From Terrirubrum flagellatum (lineage in GTDB: Bacteria; Pseudomonadota; Alphaproteobacteria; Rhizobiales; Beijerinckiaceae), in assembly GCF_022059845.1 (NCBI RefSeq), contig NZ_CP091851.1:4154001-4218000 (forward strand): 64,000 bases of DNA, in the 5' to 3' direction. Shown here piece after piece: positions 36,605-45,887 of the stretch; positions within the stretch are counted from its first letter, which is position 1, and the number at the start of each line of letters is the position of its first letter. A model generated the notes under the pieces. The model saw only the letters and a program-made list of their open reading frames with translations. It searched no databases and had not been told where the DNA came from. A program made the position numbers and the translations under genes.

Positions 36605-37885
36605 TCAGGCGCGAGCCAGGACGTTCACCGCTTCCATATGGAATTGCGCAGCGCCCGCCTTCACATCCTGCTTTCCGAACGCCACCGAGTCGGCGACGCG
36701 ACGCAGCAGCGTCTCGATTTCGCCGGCGCCCTTCGGCGGCGGCGGCGGCAGAGGAACCGCGACCTTGGTGATCGCCGCGACATAATCGACCTGCGCCTTG
36801 CCGAGATCATCGAGGTCGGACGCGATCATCTTCTGCGCTTCGCTCGATCCGGGAACGCCGCGCTCGATGCCGAGCGCTTTCACGCCGGCGTCCTCATTGA
36901 CCATGAACTGGATGATCTTCGCCGCCTCTTCCTGCGATTTGCTGCGCGAGGACACGCTCATCAGCATGGAGGGCTTGATGTAGTGGCCGGAAGGCTTGCC
37001 CGGCGTGCTGGGGAACGAGCTCATGGCGAGCTTGCTCTTGCTGATCGACTGGAAGGCGACGATCTGGTTGGAGTTGGCGTAGCTCATCGCCGCCGTGCCG
37101 CGGCTGATTTCATATTGATCGACGGCGCCGGTGTTCATCGCCGCCACTTCGGCCGGCGCGCAGGCGCCCGTCTTGCGCAGCTTGTCCCAGAGATCGAACC
37201 ATTCGGCGACCTCGTCGCGCGAGAAGTTCGCCTTGCCGTCTTCGGTGTACATGAACTTGCCGCGCTGGTTGAGCCAGTGCTCGAAGCCCTGCTCCCAGCG
37301 GCTGTTGTCGCCCGTGCCCCAATATTTGCCGGGATTGAGCTTGGAGATTTCGCCGGCGATACGGGCCATATCGTCCCACGTCCAGGTGAGATCGAGCTTC
37401 TTGACGCCGACCTTCTCGAACATGGCGACGTCATAGATCATCGCCTTGGAATTCACGCCGAGCGTGACGCCATAGAGCTTGCCGTCGACCTTGCCGCTGT
37501 CGCGCGCGCCGGGCGAGAAAGTCGCGAGATCGAGCGGCTTCGGCATCACGCCTTCGAGCGCGAGCAGCGTGTTGCGGCGCGCATATTCGTAGATGTAGCG
37601 ATAATCCATCTGGATCAGGTCAGGCGCATTGCCGCCGGCGGTCTGCGTCGCGAGCTTGGTCCAGTATTCGCCCCAGCCGATCGATTCGGACGTGACCTGC
37701 ACGCCGGCGGCCTTCTTCTCATAGGCGTCGAGCGCGGCGCGGGTGCGCTTGTCGCGTTCGGGATTGCCCCACCAGAAGCAGCGCAGGCGTGTTCCGGACT
37801 GCGCTTGCGCGCCGCCGACCGAAGCGGCGAGCCCCAGCGTCGCGGCGCCATAGGATGAGAATTGACGACGATCGATCCTGGACAT
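36605..37885 (-). CDS. Sugar ABC transporter substrate-binding protein (Tat signal)
   Basis: 426 residues. The N-terminus MSRIDRRQFSSYGAATLGLA carries a twin-arginine motif and ends in a cleavage site near GGAQA-QSG, so the protein is probably exported folded to the periplasm. The mature part is an extracellular solute-binding protein family 1 fold (RLRCFWWGNPERDKR, MDYRYIYEYAR). It delivers a sugar to the two permeases encoded downstream. First gene of the six-gene operon; divergent from the idonate-dehydrogenase-like gene across 249 bp containing a TTGCATGCAA palindrome. Confidence 0.92.
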   Translation of the reverse strand: MSRIDRRQFSSYGAATLGLAASVGGAQAQSGTRLRCFWWGNPERDKRTRAALDAYEKKAAGVQVTSESIGWGEYWTKLATQTAGGNAPDLIQMDYRYIYEYARRNTLLALEGVMPKPLDLATFSPGARDSGKVDGKLYGVTLGVNSKAMIYDVAMFEKVGVKKLDLTWTWDDMARIAGEISKLNPGKYWGTGDNSRWEQGFEHWLNQRGKFMYTEDGKANFSRDEVAEWFDLWDKLRKTGACAPAEVAAMNTGAVDQYEISRGTAAMSYANSNQIVAFQSISKSKLAMSSFPSTPGKPSGHYIKPSMLMSVSSRSKSQEEAAKIIQFMVNEDAGVKALGIERGVPGSSEAQKMIASDLDDLGKAQVDYVAAITKVAVPLPPPPPKGAGEIETLLRRVADSVAFGKQDVKAGAAQFHMEAVNVLARA

Positions 37886-37934
37886 GATTCCTCCACCCTC
37901 TTTTGGACGGCGTGAACCACCGCCCCCTCGTTCG

Positions 37935-37944
37935 TTGCATGCAA
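37935..37944. promoter_or_regulatory. TTGCATGCAA palindrome, possible operator
   Basis: A perfect 10-bp palindrome, about 50 bp upstream of the binding-protein start in the divergent region between the sugar ABC operon and the dehydrogenase gene at 38135. Short palindromes of this type serve LacI and GntR regulators, but no regulator gene is adjacent. Confidence 0.35.
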
Positions 37945-38134
37945 GCTATCTGCGCGCCGCGGCGCATTCAAGTTTGTCGTCGCGGAAACTTTAGGCGCTT
38001 GGCTGGCTGACGAAAGGAGATATTTCCGACGATCGGACGGGGACTTTCGTCGCAGCCATCGGAGGATTAAGGGATTCATGCGGAGGCCGCGCGTCGCAAC
38101 GCCGCGTGTCTCATTCAGTGAGAAAGCAAGAGAG

Positions 38135-39181
38135 ATGATCGATTCAACGCGCGCCTGCGTCCTTCATCAGGCGAAGGACCTTCGCATTGAAACCCAGCCG
38201 CTCGGAGCGCCCGGCCCCGGCGAGGTTCTTGTGCGCATTGGCGCCGGCGGCATCTGCGGTTCGGATCTTCACTATTATCTCGACGGAGGCTTCGGCGCGA
38301 TCAGGGTGCGCGAGCCGATGATCCTTGGCCATGAGGTCGCGGGCACGGTCGAGGCGCTGGGCGCGAGCGTTTCGGGCCTCGCGATCGGCGCTGTCGTCGC
38401 GCTCAATCCAAGCCATCCCTGCGGCATGTGCGAATATTGCCGCGCGGGCGTCGCCCAGCACTGTCTCGACATGCGCTTCTGGGGCAGCGCGATGCGCATG
38501 CCCCATGTGCAGGGCGGCTTCCGCGATCGCATTGTCGTGGGCGCAAAGCAGTGCGTGCCGGTCAGCGCGCAGACCTCGCTGGGCGAAGCCGCGATGTCGG
38601 AGCCGCTCGCCGTCTGCCTGCATGCGGTGCGGCAGGCCGGCGCGGTGAAGGGCAAGCGCGTTCTCGTCACCGGCTGCGGGCCGATCGGCGCGCTCGTCGT
38701 GCTCGCGGCGCGCGACGCCGGCGCGGCCGAAATCATCGTGACCGACGTGGTCGATCCGCCGCTCGAATTCGCGCGCAGGATTGGCGCCGACCGCGCTGTG
38801 AATGTAGCGCGAGATCGCGACGCGCTCGCCGGCGAAGCGAAGGACAAGGGCCGCATCGACGTGGCCTTCGAATGCTCCGGCAATCCGCGCGCGCTGGCGC
38901 AGGCGATCGAGCTGACGAAGCCGCAGGGCGTCATCGTGCAGGTCGGCATCGGCGGAACGATCGAGGTTCCGCTCAACGTGCTGACCGCGAAGGAGCTCAA
39001 CCTGCGCGGCACGTTCCGCTTCCATGAGGAGTTCGCGCAAGCGGCCGAGGCGATCTCGACGCGGCGCATCGATGTGCGCCCGCTGATCACCGCGACGCGG
39101 CCGCTCGATCTCGCGGTCGAGGCGTTCGAGCTCGCCGCCGACAAAAGCCGCTCGATGAAGGTGCAGTTGGCGTTCGCCTGA
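38135..39181 (+). CDS. Zinc-dependent L-idonate 5-dehydrogenase-like protein
   Basis: 348 residues, MDR alcohol dehydrogenase. Catalytic zinc ligands are in GGICGSDLHYY and LGHE, and four structural-zinc cysteines in PCGMCEYCRAGVAQHC. The segment HYYLDGGFGAIRVREPMILGHE closely follows idonate 5-dehydrogenases, and TGCGPIGALV is the nucleotide motif. It would oxidise a polyol or aldonate at a secondary carbon. The ATG at 38135 is preferred to a frame 19 codons longer. Divergent from the sugar ABC operon, so it likely works on the same substrate pathway. Confidence 0.85.
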   Translation: MIDSTRACVLHQAKDLRIETQPLGAPGPGEVLVRIGAGGICGSDLHYYLDGGFGAIRVREPMILGHEVAGTVEALGASVSGLAIGAVVALNPSHPCGMCEYCRAGVAQHCLDMRFWGSAMRMPHVQGGFRDRIVVGAKQCVPVSAQTSLGEAAMSEPLAVCLHAVRQAGAVKGKRVLVTGCGPIGALVVLAARDAGAAEIIVTDVVDPPLEFARRIGADRAVNVARDRDALAGEAKDKGRIDVAFECSGNPRALAQAIELTKPQGVIVQVGIGGTIEVPLNVLTAKELNLRGTFRFHEEFAQAAEAISTRRIDVRPLITATRPLDLAVEAFELAADKSRSMKVQLAFA

Positions 39182-39258
39182 ACGGCGAACGGACCGTCAG
39201 GCTTCAACGAGGAGAAGCGCCTTCACAATTCATCGCCGACGGCGGTGCGGCGAGCTGC

Positions 39259-41331
39259 TCACGCGACGGCGCGCGTGACTGCTCTCGAAGCGATGAAGTT
39301 TTGCAAATCGCGTTCGCGAAGCGGAGGCGAATACAGATTTCCCTGCACGATTTTGCAACCCAGCTCTCGCAGCGTCGCCATCTCCTGCTCGGTCTCGACG
39401 CCTTCGACAACGCACTCCAGCTCCATGTCGCGGCTCAGAGCGAGAAGGGACTTGACGATCTTGTAGCTGGCCGGGCGCTCGTGCAGTTTCGAGACGAAGC
39501 TGCGATCGACCTTGATCTTGGTCAATGGCAGCGCATGGAGCCGCGTGAAGCTGGAATAGCCCGAGCCAAAGTCGTCGAGCGAGATTCCGCATCCGATGTT
39601 TCGCAACATCTGGATTGACGACTGAACCTGCTGGATGTCGCGCGCCAACGCCGTCTCGGTGATTTCGAAGTCGAGCCGCCCGCCCTCGAAACCGCTTTTC
39701 ATGATGACGGAAACGATCCCGAGAACCGCCTCGGGCGTGCCCATATCATGGGCCGACAAATTGAACGACAGCCGCAGGCCGCTCGGCCAGCCGGCGGCGA
39801 TCGTTAGCGCTTTCCGCAGGAGGCTCTGGGTCAAACCGCTGATGAGCCCGGCCCGTTCGGCGACGGGGATGAATTGTCCCGGGGACACTTCGCCAAGCAG
39901 AGGGCTGGTCCAACGCGCGAGCGCTTCAAATCCAAGCAGTACGTCATTCTCGATATCGAAGATGGGCTGAAAGGCGATCGCCATTTCGCTGTCCAGGTCC
40001 GCGAACCGCAGCGCCTGCTCGATCCGCGCGTCGCGGTGGATTTCCGCGCCGTGAGCGGCTGAGAAGAGAGTGACTGAACCACGCCTGAGGCGCTTTCCCT
40101 GATAGAGCGCATAGTCTGCATGATCGAAAAGCTCTTCGGCGGAGGCCGCCATCTCGGGATAGACGGCGAACCCTACCGATCCCGAAATCTGAACCGTCGC
40201 ATCCGGCAAGGCGACAGGCGCCTTGGCCGCCGCGCAGAGCCGTTCGCCAAAAGAAAACAGATCGGCGTCCGACGCGATGTCGTTGACGATCAGCGCAAAC
40301 TCGTCTCCGCCGAGACGAGCGAGATAAACCCGTTCCGATTGGCATATGGCTTCAAAACGGCGCGCGATTTCGAAAAGCAGCCGATCGCCGGCCGCGTGGC
40401 CGTGAAGATCGTTCACCGGCTTGAAGCCGTCGAGGTCGAGCATGCCGATGGCGACGCGCCTTCTGGAATCTGCGACGGACGCGAAAGCCGTCTTCAACTC
40501 GGAGAAGAATGCGCGCCTGTTCGGGATGTCGGTGAGACTGTCAACATTCGCGAGCCGGAAATTCTCGTCGCTCAGCGCCTGCGCGCGCGCCTGAGCCTCA
40601 ATCATCCTGACGAAGTCGCGATAATTGATCAGCAGGATCGCCAGCATGGCGACCGACACGACAGCGAGATTGATCGCCGTCGCGACGAGCGTCTTCTGCC
40701 CGGTGAGGGAAAAGAACACCACGAAAGAACCATTGACGATCGCGGCGACCTTGAACGCTGCGGGACGCAGGTGCATCAGGCAGAAGATGCACGCGATCAC
40801 CGTGATCGCCATATAAAACGCCACATGGGACTTGTCGTAGGCGTCGCCGGTGTAGAACAGGGCCAACGCCCAGCATGTGAACATGCAGGCGATAATGCTC
40901 GACAGTCGATTGGTGCGCTTCAGCGCCTTTCTGGCGATCTCGGCCGTCGGCGTAACGTTGCGCGACTTCCACCAGTGAATGATGCGAACGGCGCTCGCCA
41001 CCGTCATGAAGATGGGGAAGCCGAGAGCGAGCCATGCCGGCGCTTCGCCGAGATGGGTAATGGCAAGCATCCAGGTGCTCACCATCAGGATCACATACAT
41101 CAGCGGCACTTGCTGCGAGAATGCGCGATATTGCGCTTTCAGCAGGTCCGGATTGGAGGGGACGGACAGGAAGTCGAAGACCGCCGCCCCAAATGGCGAT
41201 CGCGGCGCTGACTTGTCGCCCTTGCGCGAAGCCGGATCGATGAAGGAAGGCGCCAGTTCGCCGTCGGCGAGGTCGTTCGAAAGCGCCCGCCGCTTCACGT
41301 CCGCTCGTGTTTGACTTTCGCCAGCACGCAC
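39259..41331 (-). CDS. Membrane GGDEF-EAL cyclic-di-GMP protein
   Basis: 690 residues. About six membrane helices lie between 75 and 236, then a GGDEF domain with intact GGDEF at 341-345 and an EAL domain with EAL at 469-471. Further EAL-domain elements are kept: NLSA, EITET, DDFGSGYSSF, KVDRSF and EGVE, so phosphodiesterase activity is likely. The inhibitory RxxD site before GGDEF is absent (SERV). The membrane part has no recognised sensor name. The start is a GTG at 41331 and is not certain. It probably turns c-di-GMP over in response to a membrane signal, affecting motility or polysaccharide. Confidence 0.93.
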   Translation of the reverse strand: MRAGESQTRADVKRRALSNDLADGELAPSFIDPASRKGDKSAPRSPFGAAVFDFLSVPSNPDLLKAQYRAFSQQVPLMYVILMVSTWMLAITHLGEAPAWLALGFPIFMTVASAVRIIHWWKSRNVTPTAEIARKALKRTNRLSSIIACMFTCWALALFYTGDAYDKSHVAFYMAITVIACIFCLMHLRPAAFKVAAIVNGSFVVFFSLTGQKTLVATAINLAVVSVAMLAILLINYRDFVRMIEAQARAQALSDENFRLANVDSLTDIPNRRAFFSELKTAFASVADSRRRVAIGMLDLDGFKPVNDLHGHAAGDRLLFEIARRFEAICQSERVYLARLGGDEFALIVNDIASDADLFSFGERLCAAAKAPVALPDATVQISGSVGFAVYPEMAASAEELFDHADYALYQGKRLRRGSVTLFSAAHGAEIHRDARIEQALRFADLDSEMAIAFQPIFDIENDVLLGFEALARWTSPLLGEVSPGQFIPVAERAGLISGLTQSLLRKALTIAAGWPSGLRLSFNLSAHDMGTPEAVLGIVSVIMKSGFEGGRLDFEITETALARDIQQVQSSIQMLRNIGCGISLDDFGSGYSSFTRLHALPLTKIKVDRSFVSKLHERPASYKIVKSLLALSRDMELECVVEGVETEQEMATLRELGCKIVQGNLYSPPLRERDLQNFIASRAVTRAVA

Positions 41332-41540
41332 GATTACGCCCCAGGATCGGCCGTTTCGTGCGTGTCGCCGCGGCCCGCTCTATACCTATCGCGGGCAAGT
41401 TCCTAAATGCTTAATCGGCGTGTGAAATCAAAATCACGCCGCTTTCTGCAACGCCTTCTTGACTGCAGTCTTTCTGTCTCTTGAATTTCAAGCGAGAAAG
41501 CTTATCTTACTTTTGTCTTACCTTGCCTCCGGAGAGCCCA

Positions 41541-41816
41541 ATGGCGCCTGTCGAAAAGTTGACGACCACCCTCTCGACGAAGGGACAGGTCATCCTGCCG
41601 ACGTCGATCAGGCGTCGGCGACGCTGGGACGCCGGCACGCGACTGATTGTCGAGGACACTCCCGGGGGCGTGCTGCTCCATGCGGCTCCCGTGTTTGCGC
41701 CAACGCGCGCCGAAGAGGTGTTCGGGCGTCTGAAGCACAAGGGGACGCCAAAGACGATCGAGGAGATGGATGCCGGCGTCGCCGCCGAAGCAAGACGGCG
41801 GCATGCTCGCGATTGA
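41541..41816 (+). CDS. AbrB/VapB-type antitoxin
   Basis: 91 residues with the swapped-hairpin AbrB/MazE pattern at the N-terminus (TTTLSTKGQVILPTSIRRRRRWDAG), then a polar tail that would wrap the toxin. GGAG sits 7 bp before the ATG at 41541. It overlaps the PIN toxin gene by 14 bp, as usual in these modules. It should bind its own promoter as part of the toxin complex. Confidence 0.85.
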   Translation: MAPVEKLTTTLSTKGQVILPTSIRRRRRWDAGTRLIVEDTPGGVLLHAAPVFAPTRAEEVFGRLKHKGTPKTIEEMDAGVAAEARRRHARD

Positions 41817-42192
41817 TACGAATGTGGTCGTTCGCTACCTCACGAACGATCATCCCGAGCAATCGCCTCGCGCAAAAGCGCTCATCGCGAAAGCCGACGT
41901 CTTCGTCAGCCTGACCGTGCTCCTGGAAAGCGAATGGGTGCTGCGGAGCGTGTATGGTTTCGCGCCTTCGCAGGTTTGCGACGCGCTCGGAGCGTTCGCC
42001 GGCCTTCCGCGAGTCACGATCGAAGAGCCGGCGATCGCGGCAAAGGCGCTGGGCTGGGTGGCTGAAGGACTCGATTTCGCCGACGCGCTCCATCTCGCAA
42101 AAGCGAGCGATTGCGAGGCCTTCGTCAGCTTTGATCAACGCCTGACGAAAACGGCGAAGGCGCTCGCCGACATCAAGGTTCGCGCGCCGTAA
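41803..42192 (+). CDS. PIN-domain toxin (VapC family)
   Basis: 129 residues beginning MLAIDTNVVVRYL, the PIN-domain hallmark. The acidic cluster is complete: Asp5, Glu42/Glu44 (LLESEW), Asp94 (FADALHLA) and Asp111 (SFDQRL), so it is probably an active Mg-dependent RNase. The ATG at 41803 lies inside the antitoxin gene, giving a 14-bp overlap; a longer frame from 41770 lacks the family start. The target RNA is not predictable. Confidence 0.88.
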   Translation: MLAIDTNVVVRYLTNDHPEQSPRAKALIAKADVFVSLTVLLESEWVLRSVYGFAPSQVCDALGAFAGLPRVTIEEPAIAAKALGWVAEGLDFADALHLAKASDCEAFVSFDQRLTKTAKALADIKVRAP

Positions 42193-42208
42193 CCGTGTTC
42201 GCTGCGGT

Positions 42209-43201
42209 TTACTTCGCCGTGGCGATCATCTTCTCCAAAAGCTCCATCGCGCGCACGCCGTCTGCGGCAAGCGGCGGGCTCGCCGGTTCGCCGCGCACGA
42301 GCCTGAGGAAATCGCCGATCAGCGCGTGATAGCCCTTATGATCCTCGTTCGCGGCGACAGTCAGGTTCGGCTCCCAGACGAGCGTGTCCTCGCCGTCGTT
42401 CAGCGTCGCCGCGATATTGTCGACCTTGAAAGGCGGCGCGCGATAGTAGCGAACCTCATGCACGTTGCGCACCTCGACGCGACGATGATCGCCCATCACC
42501 TGCCACCATTCCATCGGCGTGCCGCGCGACTGATGCGTGCCGATGACGAGCGTGCCGATCCCGCCTGACGCGAAGCGGAAATCGACATGGATGAGCAGCT
42601 TGCCGGGCTCCAGTTCGTGACGTCGCGCGCTCAATTCCTTCACCTCGCCCATGAGATGCGGGATGAGATCAAAATAATGCACGCAATGATGGAGATAGAA
42701 GCCGGTATAGTCGACGTCCTTCGCGAAGTAAGTCGGCGCCGTCATATATTCGCCGAGGAAGCTTGCGGGCGCGCCGAACTCGTCCTTTTTCACCACATTG
42801 ATCGCGATGCGATTGGCGGTCGAATAGCGCTTCATGAAGCCGAGCACAACCGGCTTGCCCGCTTTCGCCGAGGCGTCGGCCAGTTTGCGCGCTTCGGCGG
42901 CTGTCGCCGCCGGCGGCTTTTCCGCGAAGACAGGCAGCCCTTTCGCCAGCGCGGCGAGGCCGACTTCGAGATGCGCCGCGGGACCCGCGGCGACTCCGAT
43001 GGCGTCGACGTCGTTGCGCGCGACGATCTCGCGCCAGTCGCGCGTCGTCTCGGCGACGCCGTAACGCTGCGCCGTGCGGCCGAGGCGATCCGTATCGATG
43101 TCGCAGAGAGCGACGATCTTCACATCGTGGCGCGCGATCTGCGGCAGCAGCATTTCATTGGCGTGGACGCCGCAGCCGACCCAACCGATCCGGATCGTCA
43201 T
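42209..43201 (-). CDS. Gfo/Idh/MocA-family oxidoreductase (second sugar operon)
   Basis: 330 residues: IRIGWVGCGVHANEMLLP (nucleotide motif), VFAEKPPAATAAEA (EKP motif) and YLHHCVHYFDLIPHLMG as the C-terminal active-site histidine region. It overlaps the upstream epimerase gene by 4 bp and is the last gene of the second sugar operon, convergent with the VapC gene. It likely oxidises the epimerase product or the imported sugar. Confidence 0.88.
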   Translation of the reverse strand: MTIRIGWVGCGVHANEMLLPQIARHDVKIVALCDIDTDRLGRTAQRYGVAETTRDWREIVARNDVDAIGVAAGPAAHLEVGLAALAKGLPVFAEKPPAATAAEARKLADASAKAGKPVVLGFMKRYSTANRIAINVVKKDEFGAPASFLGEYMTAPTYFAKDVDYTGFYLHHCVHYFDLIPHLMGEVKELSARRHELEPGKLLIHVDFRFASGGIGTLVIGTHQSRGTPMEWWQVMGDHRRVEVRNVHEVRYYRAPPFKVDNIAATLNDGEDTLVWEPNLTVAANEDHKGYHALIGDFLRLVRGEPASPPLAADGVRAMELLEKMIATAK

Positions 43202-44082
43202 GCGTATCTCCTGGCGAAAGAAAGCGCGCCCTTGAGATAGGCGATCGACGCGGCGAGATCGGCGTCCTCATTCTTTTCGGGCGCGCGCCATTGCGCCAGC
43301 GTCACGCCGGCGTCCTCATCGTCGCGCCGGAACGGTTCCAACACGATCGGCCCCTTGTATGCGACATCGACAAGCGCGCGCGCGATCGACGGCCAGTCGA
43401 TATGGCCGGCGCCGACGAAGCCCCTGTTGTTCTCGTTCGCCTGGAAATGAAACAGGAGATCGCCGGTGTCGCGGATCGCCTGCGCCAGATTCCATTCCTC
43501 CATATTCATGTGGAAGGTGTCGAGCATGACGCCGACCGCTTTCGAGCCGACACGCTCCGCGAGTTGCTTCGCGTGGTGGGCCGTGTTGGCGATATCGGTC
43601 TCGAAACGGTTGAGCGGCTCGATGCCGAAGCGCACGCCCGTTCCCTCCGCCGCCTTGCCCGCGCGCGAAAGGCCGCTCACGACCGCGTCAATCTTGCGCT
43701 TGCGATCATCCGGCGCGCAGGGAGTCGGCGGCCGCCCCGCGAACACCATCGGCGCGCCATAGAGCGGGCCGCCGACCATGTCGGCGCCAAGCGCCTCGGC
43801 GATCTTCACACAGCTCTGGAGATAGGCGACGCCGGCTTCATGCGCCGCCTTGTCGGGACTGGCGAGATCGCGCTGGAGATTGACGCGCGCCGCGAGCACC
43901 ACGGAAAGGCCGGCGTCCCTGATCGCGGCCTTCGTTTCCTTGAGATCAACCTCGCCGTCCTCGGGAACCAGCATCTCGATGCAATCGGCGCCCGCCTTCT
44001 TCATGCGCGCGAATGTCGGGAAATGTTCGCGCGTGAACGGACGCGCGTAGAACATGGAGATGACGCCGATGGGATTTGTCAT
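43198..44082 (-). CDS. TIM-barrel sugar isomerase/epimerase (tagatose 3-epimerase-like)
   Basis: 294 residues of the xylose-isomerase-like AP endonuclease 2 fold. Metal and catalytic residues follow the ketose 3-epimerase pattern: Glu in FGIEPLNRFE, Asp and His in GVMLDTFHMNMEE, and Glu in IVLEPFRRDD. The start at 44082 is set by the 4-bp overlap with the permease gene; the open frame beyond that point is a shadow of the permease. It probably interconverts ketoses in the breakdown of the imported sugar. Confidence 0.87.
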   Translation of the reverse strand: MTNPIGVISMFYARPFTREHFPTFARMKKAGADCIEMLVPEDGEVDLKETKAAIRDAGLSVVLAARVNLQRDLASPDKAAHEAGVAYLQSCVKIAEALGADMVGGPLYGAPMVFAGRPPTPCAPDDRKRKIDAVVSGLSRAGKAAEGTGVRFGIEPLNRFETDIANTAHHAKQLAERVGSKAVGVMLDTFHMNMEEWNLAQAIRDTGDLLFHFQANENNRGFVGAGHIDWPSIARALVDVAYKGPIVLEPFRRDDEDAGVTLAQWRAPEKNEDADLAASIAYLKGALSFARRYA

Positions 44083-44912
44083 GATTTCACCGCGCCGGCT
44101 GTGAGGCCGCCGACGAGCCGTCGTTGCACAAGGAGAAACAGGATGGTCACGGGGATTGCGATCAGCGTGCCTCCGGCCGTGAGCAGGCCCCACTGGATCG
44201 TGAATTCGCCGATGAAGAGCTGCAGCGCGACCGTGACCGTGCGGACGCTCTGGCCCGACAGCATCATGGCGAAGAGATATTCGTTCCAGGAGGTGATGAA
44301 GATGTAGATGCCGGCGGTCGCGACGCCCGGCGCCACCAGCGGCAGGATCACATGGCGGATCGTCTCCCAGCGACTCGCGCCATCGATCGTCGCGGCTTCG
44401 TCGAGATCCTGCGGGATGGTGGCGAAATAGCTCGTCAGCATCCAGATCGCGAAGGGGATCGAGAAAGTGGAATGGCCGATGACGACGCCGAGAAAGGTGT
44501 CGATCAGGCCAAGGCTCCGCATCAGGATGAAGAGCGGAATGATCAGCAGCACGATCGGGAACATGTTGATGACGAGAAACCCCGTCATCAGCGACCGCCT
44601 TCCGGGGAAGCGGAAGCGCGAGAAGGCGTAGCCAGCGGGGATCGACACGGCGAGGCCGAGCAGCGACGCGCCGGTCGCGATGATCAGGCTGTTCAGCAGA
44701 TTGCCTGCGAAGCTCGTGCGCGAAAGAAGTTCGCGATAGTGATCGAGCGTCGCGGCGCGCGGGAGATAGCGCACCGGCCATTCCGCCAGCTCCGGCGTCG
44801 GCTTGATCGAGGTGAGCACCATCCAGACATAGGGCGCGATCGCAAACAGCACGATCAGCAGCGTCGGCAGCTCGATCTGCAAGAGGCGCGCGGCGGGAGA
44901 TCGTGCGCTCAT
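44079..44912 (-). CDS. Sugar ABC transporter permease, MalG type (second operon)
   Basis: 277 residues, six membrane helices, EAA loop DEAATIDGASRWETIRHVILP. Overlaps the first permease gene at its start and the epimerase gene at its end, both by 4 bp, a tightly coupled operon. The N-terminus (LLQIELPTLLIVLFAIAPYVWMVLTSIK) is typical of the second permease in class 1 sugar importers. No ATPase gene in the operon. Confidence 0.92.
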   Translation of the reverse strand: MSARSPAARLLQIELPTLLIVLFAIAPYVWMVLTSIKPTPELAEWPVRYLPRAATLDHYRELLSRTSFAGNLLNSLIIATGASLLGLAVSIPAGYAFSRFRFPGRRSLMTGFLVINMFPIVLLIIPLFILMRSLGLIDTFLGVVIGHSTFSIPFAIWMLTSYFATIPQDLDEAATIDGASRWETIRHVILPLVAPGVATAGIYIFITSWNEYLFAMMLSGQSVRTVTVALQLFIGEFTIQWGLLTAGGTLIAIPVTILFLLVQRRLVGGLTAGAVKS

Positions 44913-45823
44913 CGAGCGATATCCCGCGAAGCGCGCTTCACATAGAGCCAGACCACGGCGAGCAGCAGCACAGTCAGCACCAGCGCGAGCGCCGCGCCAT
45001 ATCCGAACTCCATGCCGCTATAGGCGCGCTGGAAAGCGTAAAGCGGCAGCGTGTGCGTGGCGTAGCCGGGGCCTCCGCCGGTCATGACGAGAATGACGTC
45101 GAGCGAATTCGCCACCCAGATGGTGCGCAGAAGCAGCGCCGTCGCGATCACATCGGAAATGGACGGCAGCGTTACGTTGATGAAACGCTTCCAGCGCGAG
45201 GCGCCATCGATCTCGGCGGCCTCATAGAGATCAGCCGGAATGGTCTGCAGCCCCGCCAACAGCGTCACGGCGAAGAAGGGAAAGCCCTGCCAGACCAGCG
45301 CCAGCATGATCGCGCCAAGCGCCGTGTCGGGCCGCGCCAGCCAGGCGATCGGCGTCGCGATCACGCCAAGGCGAAGCAGCATGTCGTTCAAGACGCCGAC
45401 ATTGAAGTCGTACATCCAGGTCCACATGAGGCCGATGATCACGCTCGGCAGCGCCCAGGGAACGATGACCAGCGAGCGCGCAAGACCGCGCCACCAGAAA
45501 CTTTCATTCAGCAGCAGTGCTGCAACGAGCCCGAGCAGGAATTGCAATCCCACGACGCCGACGATCCAGACGATCGAATGGCGCAGCGAAATCCAGAACA
45601 CCTCGTCGCGGAGCACCGCGACGAAATTGCCCCAGCCGACGAACCGCGATCCGTCTGGATTGTAGATCACATAATCGTAGAGGGAGAGCCACACCGTCTG
45701 CGCAACGGGAAACAACACCACGGCCGCCGTGACAAAAACGGCGGGCAGAAGAAACCAGACGGGCGTCCAGTCGGCCCGTTGCGGATGGGCGACAGGAACG
45801 GAAGTCAAGGCTGCGGCGCTCAC
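44909..45823 (-). CDS. Sugar ABC transporter permease, MalF type (second operon)
   Basis: 304 residues with six membrane helices, including PVWFLLPAVFVTAAVVLFPVAQTVWLSLYD as the first, and the EAA loop YEAAEIDGASRWKRFINVTLP. It follows the binding-protein gene after 256 bp that hold a large inverted repeat, so its expression relative to that gene may be tuned by the repeat. Works with the second permease encoded immediately downstream. Confidence 0.92.
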   Translation of the reverse strand: MSAAALTSVPVAHPQRADWTPVWFLLPAVFVTAAVVLFPVAQTVWLSLYDYVIYNPDGSRFVGWGNFVAVLRDEVFWISLRHSIVWIVGVVGLQFLLGLVAALLLNESFWWRGLARSLVIVPWALPSVIIGLMWTWMYDFNVGVLNDMLLRLGVIATPIAWLARPDTALGAIMLALVWQGFPFFAVTLLAGLQTIPADLYEAAEIDGASRWKRFINVTLPSISDVIATALLLRTIWVANSLDVILVMTGGGPGYATHTLPLYAFQRAYSGMEFGYGAALALVLTVLLLAVVWLYVKRASRDIAR

Positions 45824-45887
45824 GACAATTGCTCTCGGCTGTTCAATTCAACCATTGGACTTGCTGTCGCCAAATTCGGGATTGGCG

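Noticed and set aside
36266-37858. 530-codon open frame on the + strand
   Set aside because: Antisense shadow of the sugar-binding-protein and permease genes, which have full family motifs.
44083-44781. N-terminal extension of the TIM-barrel epimerase frame
   Set aside because: It is the permease gene read in another frame; the ATG at 44082 overlaps the permease stop codon by 4 bp as in the rest of the operon.
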